Positions 1 to 9,800 of a DNA stretch of 64,000 nt are shown here, piece after piece; within the stretch, counting starts at the first letter, position 1; every line of letters begins with the position of its first letter. The notes beneath the pieces are model-generated. The model was not told where the DNA came from. It did not search any database and saw only the letters and a list, made by a program, of their open reading frames with translations. This stretch comes from Pseudoxanthomonas suwonensis (lineage in GTDB: Bacteria; Pseudomonadota; Gammaproteobacteria; Xanthomonadales; Xanthomonadaceae), in assembly GCA_003240695.1 (NCBI GenBank), contig QFNC01000004.1, positions 124,001-188,000 on the forward strand, given 5' to 3'. A program made the position numbers and the translations under genes.

Positions 1-2
1 GC

Positions 3-3000
3 GAGGAGCTGATCCGGGTCAGTGGCGAGGACGATGGCCTGGCGCTGGCACAGCAGTACGGACGCGCACTGCCGGCCGGCTACATCGAACAGGTCTCGCC
101 CGAGCGCGCGGCCGAGGATGTGCGCCAACTGGCTGCCCTCACGCCCGAGCGGCCGCTGGCGGTACGGATCGGCAAGCGCCGCGGCAGCGATGACGACGTG
201 CGCTTCAAGCTGTTCCGCCTGCACGACGACATTCCGCTGTCCGACGTGCTGCCGGTGATGGAGAACATGGGTCTGCGCGTGATCGCCGAACACCCGCACC
301 GGATCGAACTGCAGTGCGAAGGCGGCATGATCGAGCCGGTGCACATCCAGGATTTCGTGGTGGAACTGCCGCGCGGCGTCGGCGAACTGGAAACGCTGGC
401 TCCACTGTTCGAGGAAGCCTTCCTGAGCACCTGGAACGGCGATGCGGAAAACGATGGCTTCAGCCGGTTGGTGCTGGCCGCCGGGCTGCACTGGCGGCAG
501 GTCGCGGTGCTGCGCGCATACGGCAAGTACCTGCAGCAGATCGGCGTGCCGTTTTCGCAGGCCTACATCGAACAGACCTTCGCGCGGCATCCGCTGCTGG
601 CGCGGCTGATCGTGGAACTGTTCGAAACCCGCTTCGATCCGGCCATCGGCAGCAAGCCCGCCGATCGCGACCGCAGCGCGTCCCTGCAGGCCGCACTGAC
701 GGCATTGTCGGAGCATCCTGCGGCCCGAGCCGACCTGGTCGCTGGCCTGCCGGCGCGATTGAGCGGATCGCGGCAGGCGCGTTTCGATGCGTTGCGTGCC
801 GCCATCGGCCAGTTGCTGGAGCATGTCACCAGCCTGGACGACGACCGCATCCTGCGCAGCTTCATCGACCTGATCAAGGCGACGCTGCGCTGCAATTACC
901 ACATCGCCTATGCCGATGGCCTGCGCAAGGATGGCGGACCGGCGGATTATCTGAGTTTCAAGCTGGATCCGTCGCTGGTGCCCGACCTGCCCAGGCCGCG
1001 TCCGTACCGTGAAATCTGGGTGTGCGGTCCGCGCGTGGAAGGCACGCACCTGCGCTTCGGACCGGTGGCGCGAGGCGGCCTGCGCTGGTCCGACCGGCGC
1101 GAGGACTTCCGTACCGAAGTGCTGGGCTTGGTGAAGGCGCAGATGGTGAAGAACACGGTGATCGTGCCGGTCGGCAGCAAGGGCGGTTTCGTCGCCAAGC
1201 AGCTGCCGGATCCTGCGGTGGATCGCGATGCGTGGTTCGCTGAAGGCGTGGCCTGTTACAAGCGTTTCATCAACGGGCTGCTGGACATCACCGACAACCT
1301 GGTGGACGGTGTCGTGGTGCCGCCCGCCGGCGTGGTGCGTCACGACGGCGACGATCCCTACCTGGTGGTGGCTGCCGACAAGGGCACCGCCACGTTTTCC
1401 GACACCGCCAATGGCATCGCCCAGGCGCACGGCTTCTGGCTGGACGATGCCTTCGCCTCCGGCGGCTCGGTGGGCTACGACCACAAGGGAATGGGCATCA
1501 CCGCACGCGGCGCCTGGGAGTCGGTGAAGCGGCATTTCCGTGCATTGGGCCACGACACCCAGTCGCAGGATTTCACCTGTGCCGGCATCGGGGACATGTC
1601 CGGCGACGTGTTCGGCAATGGCATGCTGCTGTCGCCGCACATCCGGCTGGTGGCCGCGTTCGACCATCGCCACATCTTCCTCGATCCCGATCCCGATGCG
1701 GCCGCGTCGTTCCGCGAACGCCAGCGCCTGTTCGCGCTACCGCGCTCCAGCTGGGCCGATTACGACGCCGGGCTGATCAGCGCCGGTGGTGGCGTGCATG
1801 CGCGCAGTGCCAAGGCCATCGCCATCACGCCGCAGGTGCGGCATGCGCTGGGCCTTGGCGATGATGTCGAATCGCTGACGCCCAGCGAACTGATGGCGGC
1901 CATCCTGAAGGCGCCGGTCGACCTGCTGTGGAACGGCGGCATCGGCACTTACGTGAAATGCAGCCGCGAATCCAATGCCGATGTCGGCGATCGCGCCAAC
2001 AACGCCCTGCGCGTGGACGGCCGCGACCTGCGCTGCAGGGTGGTGGGCGAAGGAGGCAATCTGGGCTTCACCCAGCTGGGCCGGATCGAGGCTGCCCTGC
2101 ACGGCGTGCTGCTCAACACCGACTTCATCGACAACTCCGCCGGCGTGGACACCTCCGACCACGAGGTCAACATCAAGATCCTGCTCAACGCGCAGGTCAA
2201 GCAGCGCAAGCTGTCGCTGCCGGATCGCAACGCGTTGCTGGCATCGATGACCGATGAAGTGGCTCAGCTGGTTCTGCACGACAACTACCGGCAGAACCAG
2301 ACCATCAGCCTGATGCAGCGGATGAGCCTGACCCGACTGGGGTCGAAGGCGCATTTCATCCGCACCCTGGAGGCCCAGGGTCTGCTGGACCGGCAGATCG
2401 AGTTCCTGCCCAGCGATGCCGAGCTGGACGAACGCAAGCTGCGCGGACTCGGCCTGACCCGGCCGGAACTGTCGGTGCTGCTGTCCTACGCCAAGCTGGT
2501 GACGTATCCGCAGCTGCTGGATTCGGCCATTCCCGAAGATCCGTACCTGTCGCGCGAATTGCAGCGCTATTTTCCGGAGCCGCTGCAGAAGCGCTACGCC
2601 AAGCCGATGCAGCAGCACCAGCTGCGCCGCGAGATCATCGCCACCGCGGTCACCAACTCCACCATCAACCGCATGGGTGCGACCTTCCTGCTCCGCATGC
2701 AGGAAGACAGTGGCCGCAGCGTGGCCGACATCGCCAAGGCCTACACCATCACCCGCGAGACCCTGCAGGCACGCGAGTTGTGGGCGCAGATCGACGCGCT
2801 GGATGCACGGGTGCCCGAGGCGGTGCAGATCGATGCGTTGCAGGTGATCTGGCATCTGCAGCGCAGCTTCACCCGCTGGCTGCTGTCGCGACCGGGCAGC
2901 ATTCCGGACATCACCAAAGCCGTGCAGCGCTACCAGGCCGGTTTCGAGGCCGTGCGCGTGGGCAGCAGCATCCTGGCCGATCCGCAGCGGCCGGCCTATG

Positions 3001-3470
3001 ATGCCGCCTACGCAAACTGGGTCGACCAGGGGCTGTCGCAGCCGTTGGCGATGCAGCTGGCCGCGTTGCCGTACCTGGAATCCTCGCCGGACATCATCGA
3101 GCTGGCACTGGAAACCAAAATGCCGGTGGTCGAGGTGGCGAAGGTGTATTTCCGCCTGTCGCATGCCGTGCGTGGCGCCTGGTTGAGCGAGCAGATCGCC
3201 GGTCTGGTGGTGGATGGTCGCTGGCATGCGGTGGCGCGCGGCGTGCTGACCGACGAATTGGCCACGCAGTTGCGCGAACTGACCCGTCAGGTGTTGAAGA
3301 TGCCGGCCAAGTCCGCCGACGCCAAGGTGGCGGCATGGCTGCAACGGGACGATCCCAACCTGCGCTTCACCCTGTCGATGCTGGACGAATTGGCCACCCA
3401 CAAGGCGCTCGACTATCCCACCGCATCGGTGGCGGTGCAGCGCCTGTCGCAGCTGGCCAGTCGCGGATGA
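3..3470 (+). CDS. gdhB: NAD-specific glutamate dehydrogenase, large (GDH180-type), 5' end missing
   Basis: The gene is open at the left edge of the window and ends with TGA at 3468-3470, so only about the last 1155 residues are present. The large NAD-dependent glutamate dehydrogenases of proteobacteria are about 1600 residues long; they deaminate glutamate to 2-oxoglutarate with NAD+ in the cytoplasm. The visible part contains the catalytic region, recognisable by GPVARGGLRWSDRREDFRTE, the VPVGSKGGFVAK lysine loop, the GIGDMSGDVFGNGML segment and the VVGEGGNLGFTQ nucleotide-binding region, followed by the long helical C-terminal domain typical of this family. The frame is uninterrupted from base 3. 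The symbol follows pseudomonad and xanthomonad usage. Identification is secure; regulation cannot be judged because the promoter lies outside the window. Confidence 0.95.
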   Translation, partial: EELIRVSGEDDGLALAQQYGRALPAGYIEQVSPERAAEDVRQLAALTPERPLAVRIGKRRGSDDDVRFKLFRLHDDIPLSDVLPVMENMGLRVIAEHPHRIELQCEGGMIEPVHIQDFVVELPRGVGELETLAPLFEEAFLSTWNGDAENDGFSRLVLAAGLHWRQVAVLRAYGKYLQQIGVPFSQAYIEQTFARHPLLARLIVELFETRFDPAIGSKPADRDRSASLQAALTALSEHPAARADLVAGLPARLSGSRQARFDALRAAIGQLLEHVTSLDDDRILRSFIDLIKATLRCNYHIAYADGLRKDGGPADYLSFKLDPSLVPDLPRPRPYREIWVCGPRVEGTHLRFGPVARGGLRWSDRREDFRTEVLGLVKAQMVKNTVIVPVGSKGGFVAKQLPDPAVDRDAWFAEGVACYKRFINGLLDITDNLVDGVVVPPAGVVRHDGDDPYLVVAADKGTATFSDTANGIAQAHGFWLDDAFASGGSVGYDHKGMGITARGAWESVKRHFRALGHDTQSQDFTCAGIGDMSGDVFGNGMLLSPHIRLVAAFDHRHIFLDPDPDAAASFRERQRLFALPRSSWADYDAGLISAGGGVHARSAKAIAITPQVRHALGLGDDVESLTPSELMAAILKAPVDLLWNGGIGTYVKCSRESNADVGDRANNALRVDGRDLRCRVVGEGGNLGFTQLGRIEAALHGVLLNTDFIDNSAGVDTSDHEVNIKILLNAQVKQRKLSLPDRNALLASMTDEVAQLVLHDNYRQNQTISLMQRMSLTRLGSKAHFIRTLEAQGLLDRQIEFLPSDAELDERKLRGLGLTRPELSVLLSYAKLVTYPQLLDSAIPEDPYLSRELQRYFPEPLQKRYAKPMQQHQLRREIIATAVTNSTINRMGATFLLRMQEDSGRSVADIAKAYTITRETLQARELWAQIDALDARVPEAVQIDALQVIWHLQRSFTRWLLSRPGSIPDITKAVQRYQAGFEAVRVGSSILADPQRPAYDAAYANWVDQGLSQPLAMQLAALPYLESSPDIIELALETKMPVVEVAKVYFRLSHAVRGAWLSEQIAGLVVDGRWHAVARGVLTDELATQLRELTRQVLKMPAKSADAKVAAWLQRDDPNLRFTLSMLDELATHKALDYPTASVAVQRLSQLASRG

Positions 3471-3519
3471 TGGACAGCGCGGGGTCGGCGCCTGACCGAC
3501 CCTGCGCTATGCTGCCGGC

Positions 3520-4287
3520 ATGACTCCGCCCCGCATCGCATTCCTGGCCAGCCCCGCCGACGATGCCCGCTCCGGCCTGGACGAACTGGTGGCCCGGCAT
3601 GGGCAGCACGCGCCGGCACATGCCGACATCCTCTGCGCACTCGGTGGCGATGGTTTCATGCTACAGACGCTGCACCGGCATGGCGATCTGGGCAAGCCGG
3701 TGTACGGGATGAAACTGGGCACGGTCGGTTTCCTGATGAACCAGTACCGCACCGACGATCTGCTGCAACGCCTGCAGCTCGCCGAGCCTGCGGTGTTGCG
3801 GCCGCTGGAAATGATCGCGCACACCGAGTCCGGTGCCACGGTGTCGTCACTGGCCTACAACGACGTGTCGCTGCTGCGGCAGACCCGGCAGACCGCCCAC
3901 ATCGGCATCGACCTGAACGGCGTGCGCCGACTGGACGAACTGATCTGCGACGGGGTGCTGGTGTCCACCCCGGCAGGCAGCACCGCCTACAATTTTTCAG
4001 CGCACGGGCCGATGTTGCCGCTGGGCTCGAACGTGATCGCGCTGACTCCGATCGCGCCCTTCCGGCCGCGGCGCTGGCGCGGCGCGGTGCTGAGGGCCGA
4101 TACCGAAGTGCGCTTCGTGGTGAACGACACCTACAAGCGGCCGGTCAGCGCCACCGCCGATTCGCACGAAGTGCGCGATGTCACCGAGGTGACCATCCGC
4201 GAATCGCGCCAGCACACGGTGACGCTGCTGTTCGATCCGGAACATAATCTGGAGGAGCGCATCCTCAGCGAGCAGTTCGTGGCCTGA
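3520..4287 (+). CDS. nadK: NAD kinase
   Basis: A 255-aa ATP-NAD kinase that phosphorylates NAD+ to NADP+ in the cytoplasm. The signature GGDG loop is at residues 42-45 and the second conserved block DGVLVSTPAGSTAYNFSAHG at about 144-163. The usual NE pair of the substrate site appears as N114-D115, within the variation seen in this family. Length is on the short side, as is common in xanthomonads. The gene lies 49 nt after the glutamate dehydrogenase stop on the same strand, so the two NAD-linked genes may be co-transcribed. The start is the ATG at 3520; no longer in-frame start is convincing. Confidence 0.95.
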   Translation: MTPPRIAFLASPADDARSGLDELVARHGQHAPAHADILCALGGDGFMLQTLHRHGDLGKPVYGMKLGTVGFLMNQYRTDDLLQRLQLAEPAVLRPLEMIAHTESGATVSSLAYNDVSLLRQTRQTAHIGIDLNGVRRLDELICDGVLVSTPAGSTAYNFSAHGPMLPLGSNVIALTPIAPFRPRRWRGAVLRADTEVRFVVNDTYKRPVSATADSHEVRDVTEVTIRESRQHTVTLLFDPEHNLEERILSEQFVA

Positions 4288-4313
4288 GACAGGTTGCCGG
4301 CAAGCCGGCGCCG

Positions 4314-4622
4314 TCATCGGCATCCTTTTTCGTGGTAGGGACCGGTCGTTCCGGTGTCGAGGTTGCGGACGATGATTTTGTCATCCGCGAACCATCGGGG
4401 TTTTCTCTGCGTGATCTGCGCGACGACGATGCTGTCGCGATGGATAATCCCATCCTTGATGGCGAAGCCGGATGCCCCGAAGCTCAGGCCATCCCCGAGC
4501 GCCGGCGGCCCTCCCGCTTTCCACACGCAGCTGGCGATGTCTGCATCCGACAACGAAGACTGCATCGAGCACGACGCCGCGGCGAGCGCACATGCGCCCA
4601 CCCCGGTCATCAGCAGACGCAT
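4314..4622 (-). CDS. small exported, probably lipoprotein, hypothetical protein
   Basis: A 102-aa protein starting at the ATG at 4622. The N-terminus is a short basic stretch followed by a hydrophobic run ending LAAASC-SM, compatible with a lipoprotein signal peptide with C18 as lipidation site, although a second Cys at 32 and a final CR are also present. The remainder (DGLSFGASGFAIKDG, then QRKPRWFADDKIIV) resembles no family I can name. It lies 55 nt downstream of the lipoprotein cytochrome gene in the same orientation and may be its last operon member. A longer start at 4646 would add eight non-hydrophobic residues in front of the signal and is less likely. Confidence 0.6.
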   Translation of the reverse strand: MRLLMTGVGACALAAASCSMQSSLSDADIASCVWKAGGPPALGDGLSFGASGFAIKDGIIHRDSIVVAQITQRKPRWFADDKIIVRNLDTGTTGPYHEKGCR

Positions 4623-4677
4623 TGCGTGCACGGTCGGGCTGGCCATCCGGCGCAGGGCGACGGGAACGGATGCCCGA

Positions 4678-5115
4678 TCAGCGCTTGCCGTGCAGATCGA
4701 CCAGCTGGCTGGGACGCGAGGCGAAATACGCAGCCAGGTCGGCGACCTGCTGGTCGGTGAGTTCCTTCGCCTGCTGGCCCATCAACGCATGTTCGCGGGT
4801 GCTGTCGCGGTACATGGTCATGGCATGCGCCAGATAATCGCCGTGCTGGCCACCGAGTTTCGGGTAGGTGGCGTCGATCGGAGCATTGCCGTCCGCGCCA
4901 TGGCAATCGATGCACGACTGGCCGGTGGCCTTGCCCTTGGTCGTGGCCAGCTTCTCGCCTTCGGCGATGCGTCCTGCGGGCAGGCCGGCAGAGGAGGAGG
5001 TCTGCGCCAGTTCGCTGGCGGGCATCGGATGTTCGGCGGATTCCTTTTCCTGGCTGCAGGCCGAGGCCAGCAGCACGAGGGTTGCCAGGATGGCGGGGCG
5101 GAACAGGGTGGTCAT
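4678..5115 (-). CDS. monohaem cytochrome c lipoprotein
   Basis: A 145-aa class I cytochrome c. The N-terminus MTTLFRPAILATLVLLASAC is a lipoprotein signal with lipobox LASAC (C20), so the protein is expected to be membrane-anchored in the periplasm. The haem motif CIDCH is at 68-72 and a likely axial Met is M112 in EHALMGQQ. The fold pattern (G.D.., PKLGGQ, DYLAHAM, L.DQQVADLAAYFASRP) resembles one half of cytochrome c4. I chose the ATG at 5115 because AGTGAGG lies six bases upstream and the lipoprotein signal then begins properly; an alternative GTG at 5127 overlaps the stop of the preceding cytochrome gene. It follows that gene directly, so the two are co-translated and probably work in the same electron-transfer chain. 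Confidence 0.85.
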   Translation of the reverse strand: MTTLFRPAILATLVLLASACSQEKESAEHPMPASELAQTSSSAGLPAGRIAEGEKLATTKGKATGQSCIDCHGADGNAPIDATYPKLGGQHGDYLAHAMTMYRDSTREHALMGQQAKELTDQQVADLAAYFASRPSQLVDLHGKR

Positions 5116-5123
5116 GGCGGGCC

Positions 5124-5453
5124 TCACTTCAATCCGGACAGATAGGCGGCGATGTCTGCGATGTCCTGTTCGCTGAAGCTCTGCGCCTGCGCCTGCATGG
5201 TGGGATGCTTGCGCGTGCCCTTGCCGTATTCGGTCAGGGCATTGATCAGGTAGCGCTGCGATTGGCCGCCGATGTACGGCACGTGGTAATTGGGATAGGC
5301 ATTCTTGTAGCCGGACACGCCATGGCAGCCCTGGCAGGTGTAGGTCAGCGCCTTTCCGCGTTCGGCGGACCCCTGCACGGGTGCCGTGGCGGACTGGGCC
5401 TGGACAAGCAGGGGCAGAAGCAACACGGCTGCGGCAATCAACACGGCTCGCAT
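5124..5453 (-). CDS. periplasmic monohaem cytochrome c
   Basis: A 109-aa secreted cytochrome c. A cleavable signal peptide (MRAVLIAAAVLLLPLLVQAQ) precedes the haem motif CQGCH at 40-44, with a likely axial methionine at M86 in HPTMQAQ. The sequence pattern (YIGGQSQRYLINAL, YGKGTRKHPTM, ADIAAYLSGL) matches cytochrome c4/c5-type domains. With the downstream lipoprotein cytochrome it looks like the two halves of a dihaem c4 encoded separately. The start is the ATG at 5453; in-frame sequence upstream to 5651 reads through non-coding DNA with no signal-peptide logic. It is the first gene of this minus-strand unit, divergent from the RND operon, with 191 nt between the starts. Confidence 0.88.
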   Translation of the reverse strand: MRAVLIAAAVLLLPLLVQAQSATAPVQGSAERGKALTYTCQGCHGVSGYKNAYPNYHVPYIGGQSQRYLINALTEYGKGTRKHPTMQAQAQSFSEQDIADIAAYLSGLK

Positions 5454-5644
5454 CGGGATCGTCTCGTCAAGGTGGTCGGGTGGATGCGCAACGGATGCGC
5501 AGCAACGCCGAAGTATAGCCTGCGCCCGGCATGCCGCGGAATGCCACGGCTGGCGGACACACGCGAAGGCATGCATGACCTTTGGAGCATGGCAAGTTCC
5601 GGCAGGTGCTATAGCTTGATACAACACCCGCCTGGCCTGCCACG
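5454..5644. other. divergent intergenic region, cytochromes / RND efflux operon
   Basis: A 191-nt non-coding gap separating two divergently transcribed units, so promoters for both must lie here. I see AT-rich stretches (GTATAGCC near 5513 and GCTATAGCTTGATACAAC near 5609-5626) that could contain -10 elements, but no pair of boxes matches the sigma-70 consensus well enough to assign. No regulator gene (TetR, MarR or two-component) is adjacent. Confidence 0.3.
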
Positions 5645-6811
5645 ATGTCAACCCACCCCGTATCGCGCGTTTTCCGTTCCATCCTGCAGGCCGGCTGGCA
5701 GTGGAGTCGCTTTTTGCTGCCCGTTCTGCTGGCCGTCACCCTGTCGGCCTGTTCGAGAGGCCAGGGCGATGCCAAGCCCGACGGGGCCGGCGACGGCACG
5801 GCCAACCAACCGCCGCCGGTCCCGGTGGAAGTGGCCGCGGCTGCGGCGCGCTCGATTTCCGCCAGTTACACCGGCACGGCCGCGCTGGAGCCGCGTGCCG
5901 AATCGCAGGTGGTCGCCAAGACTTCCGGCGTGGCGCTGCAGGTGTACGTGGAGGAAGGCCAGGCGGTGCGTGCCGGACAGACGCTGGTGAAGCTGGACGA
6001 CGACCGCATCCGCCTGCAACTGGCGCAGGCACAGGTGCAGGTGAACAAGCTGGAGGCCAATCATCGCCGTGCAGCGCAACTCGCCGAGCAGCGCATGGTC
6101 AGCACCAGCGACCTGGACCAGCTGCGTTACGACCTTGAGGCGGCCCGCGCCACTCTGCGCGTAGCCCAGCTGGAGTTGACCTATACCAACGTCACTGCGC
6201 CGATCAGCGGCGTGGTGGCCACGCGCTCGATCAAGGCCGGCAATTTCGTGCAGATCAACACGCCGATCTTCCGCATCGTCGATACCGCGCGGCTGGAGGC
6301 CACGTTGAACGTGCCCGAGCGCGAGCTGGCCACGCTGAAGCCCGGCCAGCCGGTGGTGCTGGCGGTGGATGCCTTGCCGGGACGGCAATTCAACGGCCAG
6401 GTGGACCGCGTGGCGCCGGTGGTGGATTCGGGCAGCGGCACCTTCCGCGTGATCGCGGTGTTCGATGGCGGCGGGGTGCTCCAGCCGGGCATGTTCGGCC
6501 GCCTGCGCATCGACTACGACCAGCGCGCCGATGCGCTGGCCATTCCACGTGCGGCGTTGCTGGAGGACGAAGCAACTTCCGGCGTGTTCGTGGTCAGCGG
6601 CGACACCGTGGCCCGTCGGCCCGTGAAGACCGGTTACGTGGATGGTGGTTTCGTCGAGATCCGCGACGGCTTGAAAGCAGGCGAGCAGGTGGTGACGGCC
6701 GGCAAGTCCGCATTGCGCGACGGCATGCGCATCCAGATCCTGGACGCGTCCGGCAAGGTGATCGGTGGTGCAAAGGATGCGCCGGCGAAGAAGCCGGACG
6801 CGCAGTCGTGA
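5645..6811 (+). CDS. RND efflux periplasmic adaptor (membrane fusion protein), lipoprotein
   Basis: A 388-aa adaptor of a tripartite RND efflux pump. The signal ends in the lipobox LSAC (C36), anchoring it to the inner membrane. Residues 65-105 form the first half of the biotinyl-lipoyl domain (YTGTAALEPRAESQVVAKTSG), followed by a hairpin rich in Gln/Leu/Ala heptads (QLAQAQVQVNKLEANHRRA), the second lipoyl half (TYTNVTAPISGVVATRSIK) and the beta-barrel and membrane-proximal domains. Its stop overlaps the next gene by GTGA, showing translational coupling to the first permease. The substrate cannot be deduced. No outer-membrane channel gene is next to the operon, so a TolC-like protein encoded elsewhere is presumably used. 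Confidence 0.9.
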   Translation: MSTHPVSRVFRSILQAGWQWSRFLLPVLLAVTLSACSRGQGDAKPDGAGDGTANQPPPVPVEVAAAAARSISASYTGTAALEPRAESQVVAKTSGVALQVYVEEGQAVRAGQTLVKLDDDRIRLQLAQAQVQVNKLEANHRRAAQLAEQRMVSTSDLDQLRYDLEAARATLRVAQLELTYTNVTAPISGVVATRSIKAGNFVQINTPIFRIVDTARLEATLNVPERELATLKPGQPVVLAVDALPGRQFNGQVDRVAPVVDSGSGTFRVIAVFDGGGVLQPGMFGRLRIDYDQRADALAIPRAALLEDEATSGVFVVSGDTVARRPVKTGYVDGGFVEIRDGLKAGEQVVTAGKSALRDGMRIQILDASGKVIGGAKDAPAKKPDAQS

Positions 6812-9800
6812 ATCAGGATATCCACACGCCGGCATCGTCCGCGTCGACACGTGGCGGCAGTCTGGTGGAATTCTGCACCCGGCGCCGGGTGACGGTGGCG
6901 ATGATCACGCTGACCTTCGTGTTGTTCGGGCTGATCGCACTGAACGCGCTGAAGGTGAACCTGCTGCCGGATCTCAGTTATCCCACGCTGACCGTGCGCA
7001 CCGAATACACCGGTGCGGCGCCGTCGGAAATCGAGACGCTGATCACCGAGCCGATCGAGGAATCGGTGGGCGTGGTGAAGGGCCTGCGCACGATGAAGTC
7101 GGTGTCGCGCACCGGGCAGAGCGACGTGGTGCTGGAATTCGCCTGGGGCACGGACATGGACCAGGCCGCACTGGAGGTGCGCGACAAGATCGAGATCGTG
7201 CAGCTGCCGCTGGAAGCCAAGGCGCCGGTGCTGCTGCGCTTCAATCCGTCGACCGAGCCGATCCTGCGGCTGGCCATCACGCCCAAGGAAGACCTGCAGG
7301 ACGATGCCGCCATACAGGCGTTGACGGTGATCCGCCGCTATGCCGACGAGGACCTGAAACGGCGGCTGGAGCCGGTGGAAGGCGTGGCCGCGGTCAAGGT
7401 GGGCGGCGGCCTGGAAGACGAAGTGCAGGTGGACATCGACCAGAGCAAGCTGGCCCAGCTGAACATGCCCATCGACACGGTGATCCAGCGGCTGCAGCAG
7501 GAAAACGTGAACATTTCCGCCGGACGTGTGCAGGAAGGCGCGCAGCGCTACCTGGTGCGCACGGTTAACCAATTTGCCAGCGTCGATCAGATCGGCGACA
7601 TGCTGCTGACCACGCGCACCGCAGGCGCCAGCGACGCGGAAAGCGCGGCGCAGCAGATGGCGCGCGTGGCTGCGGCCACCGGCGATGCCAGCGCGATGGC
7701 AGCCGCGGCATCGGTGCAGAATGCCTCCGGCGGCGGGCAGCGTGCAGTCGCCGGCGGGCTGCCGGTGCGGCTGCGCGACGTGGCCAGCGTGCGTCAGAGC
7801 TACAAGGAACGCGAGGCCATCATCCGGCTGGATGGCAAGGAAGCGGTGGAACTGGCGGTGTACAAGGAGGGCGATGCCAATACCGTAGCCACGGCCGATG
7901 CGGTCGAGCAGCGTCTGAAGACCATCCGCGACGGCCTGCCTGCAAACATGCAGTTGACCGTGATCGACGACCAGTCGCAGTTCATCCGCCACGCCATCAG
8001 CGACGTAAAACTGGATGCGGTGATCGGCGGATTGCTGGCGATCCTGGTGATCTTCCTGTTCCTGCGCGATGGCTGGAGCACGTTCGTCATTTCACTGTCG
8101 CTGCCGGTGTCGATCATCACCACGTTCTTCTTCATGGGCCAACTGGACCTGAGCCTGAACGTGATGTCGCTGGGCGGCCTGGCACTGGCCACCGGCCTGG
8201 TGGTGGACGATTCCATCGTGGTGCTGGAATCCATCGCCAAGGCGCGCGAACGCGGCCTGGGCGTGGTGCAGGCGGCCATTGCCGGCACGCGCGAGGTCAG
8301 CATGGCCGTGGTGGCTTCCACGCTCACCACGATTGCCGTGTTCCTGCCGCTGGTGTTCGTGGATGGCATCGCCGGACAGCTGTTCCGCGACCAGGCACTG
8401 ACGGTGGCGATCGCCATCGCCATCTCGCTGGCGGTGTCGATGACCTTGATTCCCATGCTCAGCGCGCTGAAAGGGACCGCGCCACTGGCCTACGCCGCCG
8501 AACCGGCACGCCCAGCGTGGGAGCCGACCCGCGCCTGGCAGAAGCCGATCGCGGCGACCGGTCGCGGCATCGGCTGGCTGGTACGCACGGTCGTGTTTGG
8601 CATCGGTTGGGCGATGGTACGGGTGTGGCGCGGCCTGGTGCGGGTGGTTGGCCCGGTGATGCGCAAGGCCAGCGACCTGGCCATGGCGCCGTACAACCGT
8701 GCCGAGCGCGGTTATCTGCGGATATTGCCGAAAGCGCTGGACAATCCGTGGCCGGTGCTGCTGTTCGCCGCGCTGGCCTTCGCCGGCAGCATGATGCTGG
8801 TGCCGCTGCTGGGTGCGGACCTGATCCCGCAGCTGGCGCAGGACCGGTTCGAGATGACGGTGAAGCTGCCGCCGGGCACGCCGCTGCGGCGCACCGATGC
8901 GATGGTGCGCGAGTTGCAACGCAACCATGCCGAGGACGCCGGCATCCACGCCATTTTCGGGGTCAGCGGGACCGGCACGCGCCTGGATGCCAATCCCACC
9001 GAAAGCGGCGAAAACATCGGCAAGCTGTCCATCGTGATGGACAACGGCGGCAGCCGTGCGCTGGAAGCGGCCGAAACCGCGAAGCTGCGCCGGAGTCTGG
9101 CGGCATTTCCCGGTGCGCAGGCCGATTTCAGCCGGCCGCAACTGTTCAGTTTCTCGGCGCCGCTGGAAATCGAATTGAGCGGCGACGACCTGGCTGGAAT
9201 CGAACGCGCCGGCCAGCAGATGGCCGCGATGCTGCGGGCCAATCCGCACTACACCGATGTGACTTCGACGGTGGAGGAAGGCTTTCCGGAAATCCAGATT
9301 CGCTTCGATCAGGAACGCGCCGCCGCCATGGGCCTGACCACCCGCCAGATCGCCGATGCGGTGGTCAAGAAGGTGCGTGGCGAAGTGGCCACGCGCTACA
9401 GTTTCCGCGACCGCAAGATCGACGTGCTGGTGCGCGTCGCCGAGCAGGATCGGGGCTCGGTGCAGGCGATCCGCGATCTGGTGATCAACCCGGGCACCGG
9501 CACGCCGGTCACGCTGTCGGCGGTGGCCGAGGTCGTGGCCACCACCGGCCCGAGCCAGATCCACCGGTCCGACCAGACCCGCGTGGCGGTGGTGTCGGCG
9601 AATCTGGACGGCATCGACCTGGGCACGGCCGTGGACGAGGTGCGGCAGATGGTGCGCGAACAGCCGCTGGGCGCCGACATCGGCCTGCGCATCGGCGGTC
9701 AGGGCGAGGAGCTGGACCAGTCGCTGCGCTCGCTGCTGTTCGCCTTCTCGCTGGCGATTTTCCTGGTGTACCTGGTAATGGCATCGCAGTTCGAATCGCT

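Noticed and set aside
1737..3401. Long minus-strand open frame (554 codons) opposite the glutamate dehydrogenase gene
   Set aside because: His/Gln/Arg/Gly-rich translation typical of the antisense frame of a high-GC gene; no domain, no initiation signal, and the plus-strand gene is unmistakable.
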